Shown here piece by piece: positions 1 to 10,885 of a DNA stretch of 64,000 nucleotides (positions are counted from its first letter, which is position 1; the number at the start of each line of letters is the position of its first letter). The notes under the pieces were generated by a model. That model was not told the origin of the DNA. It saw only the letters and a list, made by a program, of their open reading frames with translations, and ran no database searches. A program made the position numbers and the translations under genes. This DNA comes from Sthenelais limicola (taxonomy: Eukaryota > Annelida > Polychaeta > Phyllodocida > Sigalionidae). The DNA lies in the NCBI GenBank assembly GCA_942159475.1, contig OW804096.1, positions 104,134,194-104,198,193 on the forward strand, written 5' to 3'.

Positions 1-965
1 GGGAAATTCTAGGGAAATCTTTGATCCGATCTTTGAGTTTCAAATCTATTTTTATTCTAGGTTTGAATAGGCATGTTATGGTGACATATGGGCCAAAGTA
101 AAAAAAAATGTACAGATCAGATTTTGTGCTTTCCCCAGGCCCTAATTTCTTTAATCTTCAGTTTTTCTTTTCATTTTTGCTATCAGTGTTTGGGGCTCGA
201 TGAAAACAAAAGGGCAATATACGGTTTTGCCTATGTATTAGCAGAAAAATGTAATGCTATAAGCCAAAATAAGGCAAATTTGGGGCAAAAAACAAAGTTA
301 TTTTGGGGGCAATGTCCCCTGTTTCAAAAATATGACTTTCATTCTCATCAAAATGGAATGAATGAAGAAAGGGTGTCTTCAAGTATTATTCCTAAAAGTA
401 TTATAGTTGCATTATTGATGTTTCTAATTTTTCCCAATTTTCTAATTTCTGGCCATTTGGGCAGTAATTTCCGTAACGATTTTTAGAACCCCCTTGTAAT
501 TTTTGCAAATGTGTCATATGATATAACTCCTAGTCCATTCAGTTGTTCACATAATCCCCCTTATCTGAGAAAAAAAGTTAAGGAATTGGAAGTTACATGA
601 AGACAGTATATGAAGTTTAAAACTAATTTTTGTCAATTTTCGTTACGGAAATTACTTTTTGATTAATTTCCAATAATATACACACAATTATCAACCTACA
701 TCAAAATGCTTTCACACATATATGCATATCATCATGGTCTATATGCAGAAGAAAATATAAATCATTGGCTCGTATCATTTACTTTCACTGGCCCTCAATA
801 GGGAAAATAATTTCCGTAACAAATAATTTCCGTAATGCTGATTTTTTGCCAATAGCCTGCATCAAAATTCTTCCACACATGTGTACATATTAACATCTTC
901 TATTCACATGAAAAAATATACATTCTTGGCCCAAGGCCTTTGCCTTCAAAAGGCTTGAAAGGGGT
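1..965. other. AT-rich non-coding stretch with scattered TTCCGTAAC words
   Basis: No convincing gene is seen. A 132-codon open frame on the plus strand at 88-486 has no recognisable domain and low-complexity composition, so I do not call it. The word ATTTCCGTAAC recurs here on both strands (about 466-478, 641-653 inverted, 808-820, 824-834) ahead of the tandem array that follows. Confidence 0.6.
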
Positions 966-1029
966 GCATAACTTCCGTAACGCATAATTTCCGTAACGCA
1001 TAATTTCCATAACGCATAATTTCCATAAC
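966..1029. repeat. four-copy 16-bp tandem repeat
   Basis: Four consecutive 16-bp units of the form GCATAAYTTCCRTAAC. Copies 1 and 2 read CCGTAAC and copies 3 and 4 read CCATAAC, the changes expected from local duplication plus CpG decay. The same core occurs singly upstream, so this looks like local expansion of a dispersed word. Confidence 0.85.
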
Positions 1030-1613
1030 GCTGACATCTAAACAAAGGATATTGAGCATGGTAGTAGTTTATATCATATTGTAAATTGTCCTGTAAGTCG
1101 AAATGATGAATTTTAGGCCATAATATTTATTAAATCATTATTTTTCCACTAGAATTTTTCAATACTGAGGATAAAAAGTAGGGTTTGAAGGGGTCAAAAT
1201 TCAAATCGTTCTCCTAATTCAGCTATTTAAGCTATCAACAGGCAATTTTTTCCCCAAATGCAGGAAGCTATGGGCTATTTAGAATACCTAAGGATGGATG
1301 GTATTCTAAAGTGCGTTTGAAAAAATGTCAAAATTTCATGTGAAATATGGCTATTTCTACACTATGTGTGGCCTAAACCACCCGATTTTGCCATTCACAG
1401 TATGGTTAGACTCTATGTATGGCATGAGTTTGTACTCCCCAGTGTGTGGTGGCGCTGCGCTGGTGCGCTTACCACTGTGAGTAGCGGAGACGACCATCTT
1501 AACTTGGACCATCTTTGGTGTGAGGCTATTATGATGTGTGAATGCACCACATAACTATAGGCCTAGAAATATTTAAATGGTAGGCCATGGGTCAAATTTT
1601 GATGTCGAAAATC
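1030..1613. other. intergenic, no gene seen
   Basis: AT-rich with no supported gene. The part at about 1515-1561, containing ATGATGTGTGAATGCA, resembles 53365-53407 inside the 1.9 kb insertion of the AAGAB intron, so it is probably a fragment of a dispersed element. Confidence 0.4.
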
Positions 1614-2694
1614 GACCCATAGGTCACTTTTCAGCAATCGAAAAGTGACCCACCCATGTATCCAGAGATATAAAGACATAACTTTTATACCATAGTGAGC
1701 GTTCATTTGTCAGCAATTATGAAGCTACAGCTGCTAATATAACAATATGGAATGTACTATAGCTCCCGAATATTGTAACGCTCAGTTACACCTATTCACC
1801 TGATCCTATTACCCTAGGTGTGGTAATAGACTGACCTATTGTTATAGATATAATCCCCTCACCCACCAAACGTTTAGGTATTATGTATCCAGATTATTTC
1901 CACTATATTTTAAACTATCAAGTGTCTATGTTTAATACTTATGGTACAAAAATACAGTTACTACAGATATTTATTTAACATTATTTAATAATAATCTTAA
2001 GCTAACATGTGTGGTGTTTGCAACTTTGAAAATTATTCAAGGTCAGACTATGTGGGCACTTCTCATGAAACGTTGACAGATTTCCTTGACTTGTATTTCA
2101 TGATAATGAGTCATTTAAAAGAAATAGCTTGGTATCCAACTGGCTCCTGTTTTACTCAATGCTAGATGCATAGGGGCATTGAATGTAGGCAAAAACAGAG
2201 GGAATTTATATAGCATTTATAATTGTTTGGCTCGAAATGGAAGGAAATAATATATAAGTTATGACGGAACACTATTATACCAATGGTATGATGCAATGAT
2301 ACAATAGAAGTGGGGTGACAATTCTCGATGATATACATAAAAATATGATATCAATTGTATACATCATGTATGACAAATACCATTGCAAGGGAAGTCAATT
2401 CTCGATGGTATATGTACACCAAACTTACAACCACACAAGCACATATACTTGTATAGGACTACCAACACCCACACACACACCGATACCCTGTCCAGCCTCT
2501 AAAGAACCGAAACCGCAATGCTAAACTATACTGGCACTCTTTGAAGTCTCAGTTCTTTAGAGGCTGGACAGAGTGTACATACAATATCAGACATGGCAAT
2601 AAATTATTGGAGAACATTAAGTTTGAAAACCAGAGGGGGTCAATTTTCGATGGGGTGGGTCACTTTTTGATTGCCGAAAACCAACCCATGGGTC
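1614..2694. repeat. inverted-repeat pair bounding about 1.1 kb (possible MITE)
   Basis: The arm at 1614-1657 is matched in inverse orientation at about 2650-2694 (roughly 85 % by eye, both containing GGGTGGGTCACTTTT). The left arm is also a hairpin, GGTCACTTTT facing AAAAGTGACC at 1622-1650. An inverted pair 1.1 kb apart with no coding sequence between suggests a non-autonomous DNA element, but I see no clear target-site duplication, so the boundaries are approximate. Confidence 0.45.
2488..2571. repeat. 20-bp perfect inverted repeat with 44-bp loop
   Basis: CTGTCCAGCCTCTAAAGAAC at 2488-2507 is repeated exactly in reverse complement at 2552-2571. It would form a strong hairpin. Whether it is an element end, a structured RNA or chance is unknown. 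Confidence 0.85.
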
Positions 2695-4111
2695 ACTTTT
2701 CCAGACATGGCGAAAACTTTTGAACTTTCACCGGTCCTCCAAAGGTTTCACCAGTCAAAACCAGTCCTCCAAATGTTTCTCCAACATTTCATAGACCTTT
2801 TTCAATGGACAGTCGGACTGGTGGAACAGAAGTTTCACCGGTCCGACATGACTTTCAGCGGTCAAGGACCTCGGTCCGGCAGGTTTCGCCATGTCTGCTT
2901 TTCGATGGGGGTCACCTTTCGTCATGACACTGGCTCTGGACATCAGATGCTTGAAAACAAACTTTATATCACTCTATTGGGGTAATCACCCATAGGCTAC
3001 ATATTATATCAGATACAATTTTCGAAAGTTTATATCTATGTCTTATATGCCTGAACGATTTTGTTTTATGTAAAATAAATATTTCATGTACTTTTGAGTC
3101 TTTTCATCATAAGTAACTCTCAAAGCCACACTCCCGCAATGCTATAACACTGATGTGTGTATTGACTCATGTCCCCCAACCGTAGTTCGTTTTACCGGTA
3201 ACACAGGACTCCCCTATACACGACGCCAGTGGCGGGGGGAGGGGTGATAACAAATATAATCTAACTAAACTAATCATGCAAAACGCTCCCAAGCTTTCCT
3301 ATCCTTGTGCGGTCATTTTCTGGACCTGGGCTAGGCCTACCGAGTACCGTACTGATTCCACCCGTATTTTAGTGATAATGAATATATCGGTTTGATGTTT
3401 ATAAACATTACAATGCAGACTATCACTACTAATAATATCAGTCTAAGTTTTAACACATCGACCCGATATTATAAATAAAATAACCAGTAGGCCTATAATC
3501 AGATAATACTAATAGTAGCTACGGACGATCCGTAGATTGTCAACCAGCTACAATTCCCTCTTCCGAGGCAGTGCCAGCCGGGAGTGCCAGTGAGTGTCAG
3601 TGGCACTGACAGTGGAAGAATATTTTTGTTGCAATGTTGCGTTGTTGGGCGATAAAGTGGGGTTTAATCCTAAAAATGGGATATGTACAGTTATACGATG
3701 GAATTTAGTGCTGCTAGCATTATAGGTTGGGTGTCTGTTATATCAGAGAGAAAGTTGAGCGGGAAATTAAAAAGTTAATGATGTAGCAATGTATTTTCAT
3801 GCAACCTACCACCACTTGGACTCACGTTAGGGATAGGAGGCTGCCATATTGTTTCCGACTTAACGACTTGTTACCGCTAGAGGACGGGTGAGGGGCATTG
3901 TGAGACATGTCAGGTTTTACGCGAATCGCGCTGCAATGACGGGGTATGGGCCACTCCTCTGAAACTCGCAACACCCGGACGACCGGGTGTGGCGTTCCAG
4001 TACAACATTACGTTTACACATGAAAGGCAGCTTTCAGACGTTTGCTCCCAGGGCTCTACACCTGGTACACCCGCTACACCCGGACTCTATGCTTCATGTA
4101 AATCACTGTAC
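2695..4111. other. intergenic with a dispersed repeat at 3224-3321
   Basis: No gene is supported. About 100 bp at 3224-3321 (CGCCAGTGGCG, then GATAACAAAT, then CATGCAAAACGCTCC) recurs at about 28948-29098 inside an MCEE intron, marking a dispersed repeat family. The open frame at 2671-2985 has no recognisable domain and runs over the inverted-repeat arm. Confidence 0.45.
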
Positions 4112-4176
4112 ACCCGCCTATGCCCATGATATTCCTAACTCTACATTAGTTAATCAGTTCAAGGATGATATATAGG
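4112..4176. repeat. 65-bp direct repeat, copy 1
   Basis: Sixty-five bases beginning ACCCGCCTATGCCCATGATA are identical by eye to 5774-5838, 1.66 kb downstream. Perfect identity over non-coding DNA implies a recent duplication or the two edges of an insertion. Confidence 0.85.
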
Positions 4177-5455
4177 CTAGATGTAGGCCTACTCCCCGAC
4201 TCTATAAGTGATTTTAAGGTCCCCCAAACTCAAAATTTCTGATATTTAATGACCGCAGGAACCAGGTTAATTCTCCACGAATTTTCCGCTGGAAAGGCTC
4301 CTATAAACGGCCATTATTTCTAAGCTTAAATAAACCTGCGATATGCCGTCTAAGGCCTTGAAAAATCTAATTTTAATACAATTATGTTTATTCAGGACAA
4401 CAGAAATACATATCAGCGACAAGCGTTGATATTCTCAGAAGTTGCCTGATTGCATAAAGCAAGGCACTAAGTTATTCAATAAGACATAGGAAAAAATTAT
4501 ATAAAAAAAGTATTAATCATTTCTATGCATAAAGACTTCGACATGATGAATACATTGTGATCAGCTTCACAATAGCCAATAGTACTTTGTCTTCTTCCGT
4601 AAATTATATGTGACACATGCAATACAAATATTCGTACTGGACCCTTAATGTATAAATTCGATTTTCTTTCCTTTTCACTTTTTGATGAGGCTTTTCCAAT
4701 GATTATAAATCACAAAAAAAACAAACCCATAGGCCTACATATTGCAATTCCTCCCGTTTCCAAATCAAAATCTCCCGCTTTTTGCCGAAATCTTATAAAC
4801 CTTTTTTAAAAATCATACTTTCAGTTTTCATTTATTCCATTCATAAACCGAGTCAAGTATCTGTATTTATTGTTGATATCCTTGGCTTTGCTTGCATCAA
4901 ATTAAATATATTACATTGGAGGTGACGTCAACGGGAACAGTACTTTAAATTCTCTTCCTTCTCTGTGGCATAGAGGAGAAGAGAATGCTGATCTATTTCT
5001 CTCCCGATTTCTCTCTAGGGCACAATGGTTGTAGAGACTACATCACTCTTGGTTGTAGAGGCTACATCCGTTATTAATGTTTGTTCATCAGTTACAAGTG
5101 TCACAGCATAATCTGTCATCTTGTATTTAGGTACACAACAATGTTTATCTAATTATCCATGTCAGTTACAACATCAAAGTAAATCACAGAATACACTGTC
5201 TGGCATGGCTTTAGATTCTTGTCTAAGACTAGGTTTAGTGTTTAGTGGGCAATACAGTAATACTATTGCTTTAAATTCGACAACTTGTATGGGCCATTCT
5301 TAGAAAAGTCTTGCATTTCAGGATTGAAAATCGAAAAAAAAATAAGTTAAAAGGACAGACTTGGGGGTGTCATGTCCTGAAAGTATATATTCTCCGCTCT
5401 TTAAATTCTTAAAAAAATAACATTCGAGCGCACATATCAAGGAATCTAGAGCACA
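4177..5455. other. AT-rich stretch between the two 65-bp repeats
   Basis: No gene or element is recognised. Short open frames here, such as 5121-5303, look random. Confidence 0.4.
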
Positions 5456-5529
5456 AAATGTTAGGAAAGGTTGTTTTTGCAATGTTTGCATAAAATGTTA
5501 GGAAAGGTTGTTTTTGCAATGTTTGCATA
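5456..5529. repeat. 37-bp tandem duplication
   Basis: Two adjacent identical 37-bp copies containing ATGTTAGGAAAGGTTG and TTTTTGCAATG. A recent slippage or replication duplication. Confidence 0.85.
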
Positions 5530-5773
5530 AAATATATATGCATAATATATCACAAATAAACATGCAAGAAGGGTGACAATTAGATATGTAATATTGATAG
5601 ATATATAACTGCCAGATCTTCACCGATATGGATCATTCAAAATTCCACATGCTGCTGACAGTTTTGTGATTTATTTGATCTACACGATCTCCTTATATCC
5701 TAAAAGCCTTTTCCTGTGTCAGCGTTACCACTATGTGCAATATTTCTGAAAATTTCGTCCTGTATCGTGACCG

Positions 5774-5838
5774 ACCCGCCTATGCCCATGATATTCCTAA
5801 CTCTACATTAGTTAATCAGTTCAAGGATGATATATAGG
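5774..5838. repeat. 65-bp direct repeat, copy 2
   Basis: Exact match to 4112-4176 in the same orientation. Base composition changes at once downstream to a GC-rich stretch, so this repeat may mark a junction. Confidence 0.85.
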
Positions 5839-7004
5839 AGGGGAACAGCGGAGCAGAGGAGCTGGCCAAGTGGCACAAGTACACAGACATATGAGTTTAG
5901 AGATTATGGGGGACTCCTCTGGTCCGCTGGGCCTCAGTCGCACTGGACCCAGCGGAATGGGTAGGAGAGAGGGTCCTGACGGTCCTGTGGGGTCCTGTGG
6001 GAGCTGCGGCGCACAGGCGAGCGAGTGTGGTGAAAGCGTCGCGTATAACTTGACATACATGGGCATTGTAGGCCAACAGCCCCACTATCCCAATGTTCGC
6101 GTGGGGCTGGCCTACAGACGTGGACAAAAACGTAGGCCTCCCGGGTAGGCCTACTTAAATAAGGCCTAGTAATGAACGAAATACTCAGTCTGCATACTTA
6201 ATTTTAAAACAATCTTAGCACATTTTGTATCATTATTTGACGACTTGTGTTCTATTAGAGAACTACACAGGTAAACATAAGCACGTGCTTCTTGAAGCTT
6301 GAAGCGAGGATGTCAGCCGTAAACATACTTACCGCACGTCTAGGATCTTTAAGATGATCTTTTAGTACCCATTCCACCAACTTCAGGTTAAATTTGTAAT
6401 ATTCTGGACTGCTTCATTTTTCCTATTTTAAAATGATTTCGCAGGGGCTAGTTACGTGCGTACGTGCCGCTCGTATCGTTGACCTGATCATCATATTTTA
6501 CCCTTTTCAACCAGACTACTTCCTCCGGCGCGTGCGGTGGAGCCCACAAACCAAAACAACTTTGGATCGCGAGGAAGCCTGCATGCGTATCCTTGAAAAT
6601 GTCTCTCTTTGCAAGACGGCTTGGACATTTCTTTAAACAGACGGTTGGTATTTATAAATTCTCACTTTTAACTTCAGGGTTACCTCGTGAATATTGCCTT
6701 AAAAATTACTAGACGAACAGCACCCTACCGCTATTCCACTAGGAATAGCGGAATTAATAGCTTTGCTATGTTTATTGTGACCGGTGCCCTTGCCAGAGGA
6801 AAATATGATAGTAGCCTACCGCACGAGTAGGTGGTCTGGCGTGAAGGATCGCATGGACCCGAGATGATTCTTTTCACATGGCACACAAGCCGATAGGCGA
6901 GTGTGTTATATTGAAAAGAATTGTTGATCGTTGATCCTTCCTACGAGATGCGGTGCTATATTTACTCCACGGTGCTATAGATTAATCTTAGATTCCCCAC
7001 CTCG
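5839..7004. other. GC-rich island (5839-6150), then unassigned DNA
   Basis: The first 310 bases are markedly GC-rich and open in more than one frame (for example plus 5870-6148, minus 6066-5821), which is typical of GC-rich DNA rather than proof of coding. No domain or splice-bounded exon could be matched. The remainder to 7004 shows no gene. Confidence 0.4.
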
Positions 7005-7490
7005 AATAGTCCCCACCTCGAATATGCATCCTGTGTATGGTCGCCAGCCTATAAAAACCTCAGCGACATGATTGAGAATGTACAGCGCAGGGCCACCAAA
7101 CTAGTACCACAGCTACGTGAACTCCCCTATGAGGAACGACTCCACCGACTCAACCTTCCAACGCTTCAATACCGAAGAAGACGGGCTGATCTCATCCTGG
7201 CATTCAAGATAATTAACAACATCGATCAGCTAAAACAAGACACTGACCGCAAGGTCTGCGAGTCTAGGCAGATGTTCCGAGTTGTCCTATGCCAGTAATA
7301 CTAGGAATCACAACAACAAAATTCAAGTCCAACATGCCCTTGCATGGGCACCGCTCACGCTTCTTCGCGACAAGAGTGACACCTGCTTGGAACCAGTTAA
7401 GCCAGTTAGCAGTCAACTCCTCAACAGTACTCCAGTTTAAAATAAATCTCAGCCGTTGCCCAACCGAAAAATCACTCCTATACATCCACT
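7005..7490 (+). pseudogene. LINE reverse transcriptase C-terminal fragment (CR1/L2-like)
   Basis: The translation contains the end-of-RT block common in non-LTR retrotransposons: EYASCVWSPAYKNLSD, then IENVQRRATKLVPQL, then LRELPYEERLHRLNLPTL and RRRADLILAFKI. After a frame change near 7290 it continues with FFATRVTPAWNQLS and a short tail, the usual C-terminus of CR1/L2-type ORF2. Everything upstream (endonuclease, catalytic RT core) is missing, as expected of a 5'-truncated copy. A short direct duplication of CCCCACCTCGAATA lies at the 5' edge. The LINE assignment is secure; the clade is inference. Confidence 0.85.
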
Positions 7491-7597
7491 AAATTCTAAA
7501 CCGTCTAAATTAATACGCGAAACCCACATGCGCACACACAAACTAACGTTTAGCATCTCATTATCCTTAAGGGATACATATTGACGGATACAGGTGA

Positions 7598-8011
7598 GAT
7601 TAAAAAAGTAAATGGTTTACTTATGTATTTTAATCTTGATTCTGTGAGGATGACGATAGTCAGAGGCAGAACAACTGAGATAGGCAGCATAGCCAGCGAC
7701 CTTCAGTTTTTTGTAGATGGGAGTCCGGGAACCGAGTGACTGAGGCAGAAGGATGACGATTGGAAAAGTTAAAATGCAATTCACTAAATTTAAAAAAGTT
7801 TGAGTCAAGTCTTTGAGTCAGAGGACAGAGCCCAGGGTGGTAGAGGGAGGGCAGTTGTTCTGCCTCTGACTATCGTCATCCTCACAGAATCAAGATTGAA
7901 ATACGTAAGTAAACCATTCACTTTTTTAATCTAAGATTCTAGTTCGTCTGCCTCTCGTCAGAGGGCAGAACAGATGAGATGTTCAAAGAGCCTCAGTCAC
8001 TAGGTTCCCGG
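7598..8011. repeat. 3' terminal inverted-repeat complex of the DIRS-like element
   Basis: Seventy-eight bases at 7598-7675 are matched in inverse at 7854-7932 with few differences. A second pair lies at about 7720-7744 and 7989-8011. Two parts of the far-end repeat (13366-13412) are found separately at 7669-7712 and 7931-7957. DIRS elements carry an internal complementary region near the 3' end that bridges both termini during replication. This nested arrangement is compatible with that but looks rearranged. Confidence 0.6.
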
Positions 8012-8024
8012 CGACGAAAAGGGC

Positions 8025-9157
8025 CTATTGCTTATTGGCAAAGGCCTGCAGAAGCTGATTGGCCCCTCTATCACAAATTACAGGTTTGTGGTAGAAGGTT
8101 CTAAAGGTGGACTCAGAAGTCCACGCAGCTCTCTCCATAATGTCCTTAATGGGGAGATTCAAAGCCATCAGCTTGGACGTTGAGGCCCCTCTAGTGCTGT
8201 GGGCCGTGAAAATGCTGGTGTCTACCCCACTGATAACCAGAGCTTGACCGATGTAACGTGCAACAGTCTGAGAACCAATAGGAGCGTAAGGGGCTCTGAA
8301 GCTTAGAAGGAGCCCACCTACCGGGTTGCCTTTATCATCCTTTTTCCTTAATTCCTCAGTGTGGGCTAGGTAGTCCCTGAGGCAATAGGCTACGCAGATG
8401 CATTTATCCTTGCAAAAGAAGTCAAGCTTTAGCATCCCAAGGGATTTTCAACTCGAGAATGCTTTAGCAGTTTGGAGTAGAGGAGGTTGAAACCGTCTGG
8501 AGATGAATGGACGTCTTCAACTTGTAGGTTTGTAAAGGTCTACACCCGTTGGCAAGAAATCAATGACAAGAAAATTGTTAACTTTAACGTAAGTGACTTA
8601 AGTGTGAATCCGGAATGCGGAAAATGCTCACAAAAGGTGTTCAGAACAAGGTCAGGATCCCAAGTTTGGCAGTAGCGTGACTTAGAAGGGCGCTTGTTAT
8701 GCATGCCTGTCAAAACTCTGATGGTGATTTTGTTTGCTCCAAACGATTTCCCATCTATGTCATCCATGATGGCTGATAGGGCCGACCGGGCAACGTTAAC
8801 AGAACTCCACGAAGCCCCTTTATCGAACAATTCGACAAGAAATTCCAGACCGAGAACTAGGTCTGTGGTTAAAAAGGGTTTGTTTCTCATGAAACAAAAA
8901 ACTTTCCACTTAGTGTGGTATGTCTTGTATGTGGCTCTGGTTTTAGGCCTCCATGAACTGAGGTAAATCATCCTCACACGTCTAGGTAAGTCTAAGGTAT
9001 TAATCTTGTCTGTCAGAAGCGTGCCACGACCAAGGGGCACGATGACATCTTTCCTCTGTTGGTTGGAACTTGGGTTAACAGGGTTTCTTCCCCCTGGAAC
9101 CAGAGGAGTTTCTCTGCATTCTGCACGAGTAAACTGAACCATGCCTGCCCGGGCCAC
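8025..9157 (-). pseudogene. tyrosine recombinase of the DIRS-like element
   Basis: The N-terminal part (9157-8540) carries a core-binding-like region with SWRPKTRATYKTYHTKW and SWSSVNVARSALSAIMDD. The C-terminal part (8435-8025) carries the catalytic HxxR box in AHSTRGAST, a conserved Trp in AAWTSES and the presumed nucleophile Tyr in STFRTFYHKPV. The frame is broken twice: a TAG near 8528, where related recombinases usually have Gln, and a frameshift near 8430. In DIRS elements this enzyme inserts a circular DNA intermediate by recombination instead of using a DDE integrase. Confidence 0.85.
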
Positions 9158-9255
9158 TTTGGAGCGACTAGGATCCGTCCTCCCTGATTTTCCTTAGACA
9201 CCTGGTCACCAAACTGAAAGGAGGGAAAAGATAAGGTAAAGTGAATGTTCTCCAA

Positions 9256-10805
9256 TTAATGGAGAAAGAAATTAATGGAGAAAGCATCCACATAGCTGTC
9301 CCCGGGATCCGGGAACCAGCTCACATATTGATCCACCTGATAATTCGCCCTACAGGCAAACAAATCTACATCTGGAGATCCAAATTTCTTACAGATCCTT
9401 TTGAACAAGCGCGGGTTCAACATCCACTCCTTGTTGTCTGAGAAATGCCTACTTTCGAAATCTGCATCAACATTCAACACACCCGGGATGTATGATGCCG
9501 TGAGCCAATTGTTGTTGGCTTTAGCCCATTCCCAGATGTCTTTGGTGACATTATCACAGGACACCGACTTGGTGCCTCCCATTTTATTGATGTAGGCCAC
9601 AGTGGTTGTGTTATCCAATCTGATGAGGAAAGAAGTATTGGTTGTGAATTTGTAAAACGTCAACAATCCTAAGAAGGCTGCCTTAAGCTCTAACACATTG
9701 ATGTGGTCTTTCTCATCCTCCAACCATCTTTGGCCAGAGCGTCCAAGAGGGCACACCACACCCCAACCGTCTCCTGAGGCGTCGGTGAGGATTTCCACCT
9801 CTGGTGAATTGGGCCTGATCATGCGCACTCCGTGTTCTTCATGGTCAAGCCACCACAAAAGCTCCTGTTTGGCTACTTTTGACAGTCTCATATGTTGTGA
9901 AAAGTCACCCCAATTCCTAATGAGGGCCCAAATTTTGTTCCTCTCCACAGATTTATAATGTGCCAGGCCGTAATCTATTCCTTTGGACAGATCCACCAAC
10001 GTGCCTGTGATCGTGGCAATTTGGGAGATGGGGAACCAATTCGGTGCAAATAACACATCCTCAATTTTGTTCACAATCCTGGAGATCTTCTCCTGAGTTG
10101 GATAGACTGTCATAGATGAAGTATTGATGATGTAGCCCAGGAAAGTCATTTCCGTAGTTGGTTGAAAACACAACTTTTGGAAGTTAATGGTGAAACCTAA
10201 TCTCTGGAAGGTTTGAGAAAAAGAGAGTGTGGATTCCTTGCACTCCTCCTCAGAGTGTGCCCAGATGAACGAATCATCTATATAACAAAAGGCATGTCGT
10301 CCTTGAACTCTGAGAGCGTGAAACACAGGTTTAAGAATTTTAGTAAAGATCCTGGGGGCGGGGCTCAGCCCAAATGGGATACAATTAAATTGAAAAAAAT
10401 TTCCATCCCATTGGAAACACACAAAACGCCTAAAATCTCTATGCAACGGCACCGCATAGTAGGCGTCTTTTAAATCGATAGAGGCCATAAACGACCCCTT
10501 GGTAACCATATTCACAGCCACTTCCAGATGATCCATTTTGAAGTGTTCAAGCTTAATGTAGGTGTTCACCACCGTTAAGTCAATGATTAACGTGATTTTC
10601 CCATTAGGTTTTCGGCCTTGAGAAAATATTTGACAAACAATCCTGGATAGTAAGAAATTTGGCTCACAACACTTGAAGAAATGAGCTTATTAACTTCAAC
10701 ATTGAGTAGGTCTTTAGCTACTCCACAAAACCGGTATTGAGAAGGAACTGTGTTTTGAACAGGAACTTCGAGGAAATCTAGCTTTACACCTTTCACACAA
10801 TCCAA
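9256..10805 (-). pseudogene. reverse transcriptase / RNase H of the DIRS-like element
   Basis: The main open frame (10572-9256, 438 codons) has RT motifs in order: SIDLKDAYYAVPL, CIPFGLSPAPRIFTK, catalytic FCYIDDSF and LGFTINFQK. RNase H follows with ILTDASGDGWG, a Glu in INVLELKAAF and RLDNTTTVAYI. The C-terminal block DVDLFACRANYQ with YVSWFPDPGDS is characteristic of DIRS-group polyproteins. The first 72 codons (10805-10587) are in another frame; a 1-nt shift near 10600 splits the motif before the first catalytic region. RT frame lies -1 relative to gag, whose end it overlaps. Confidence 0.9.
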
Positions 10806-10885
10806 AATGTACCGATCTTCGGTAAGGGATTTCCACTTATTAAAGCACTTTTTTATAGAACAGGGCTTTGCACAAGATCCTACCT

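Noticed and set aside
88..486. 132-codon plus-strand open frame
   Set aside because: Low-complexity, Phe/Leu/Ser-rich with no domain, no splice context and TTCCGTAAC repeat at its end; most likely chance in AT-rich DNA.
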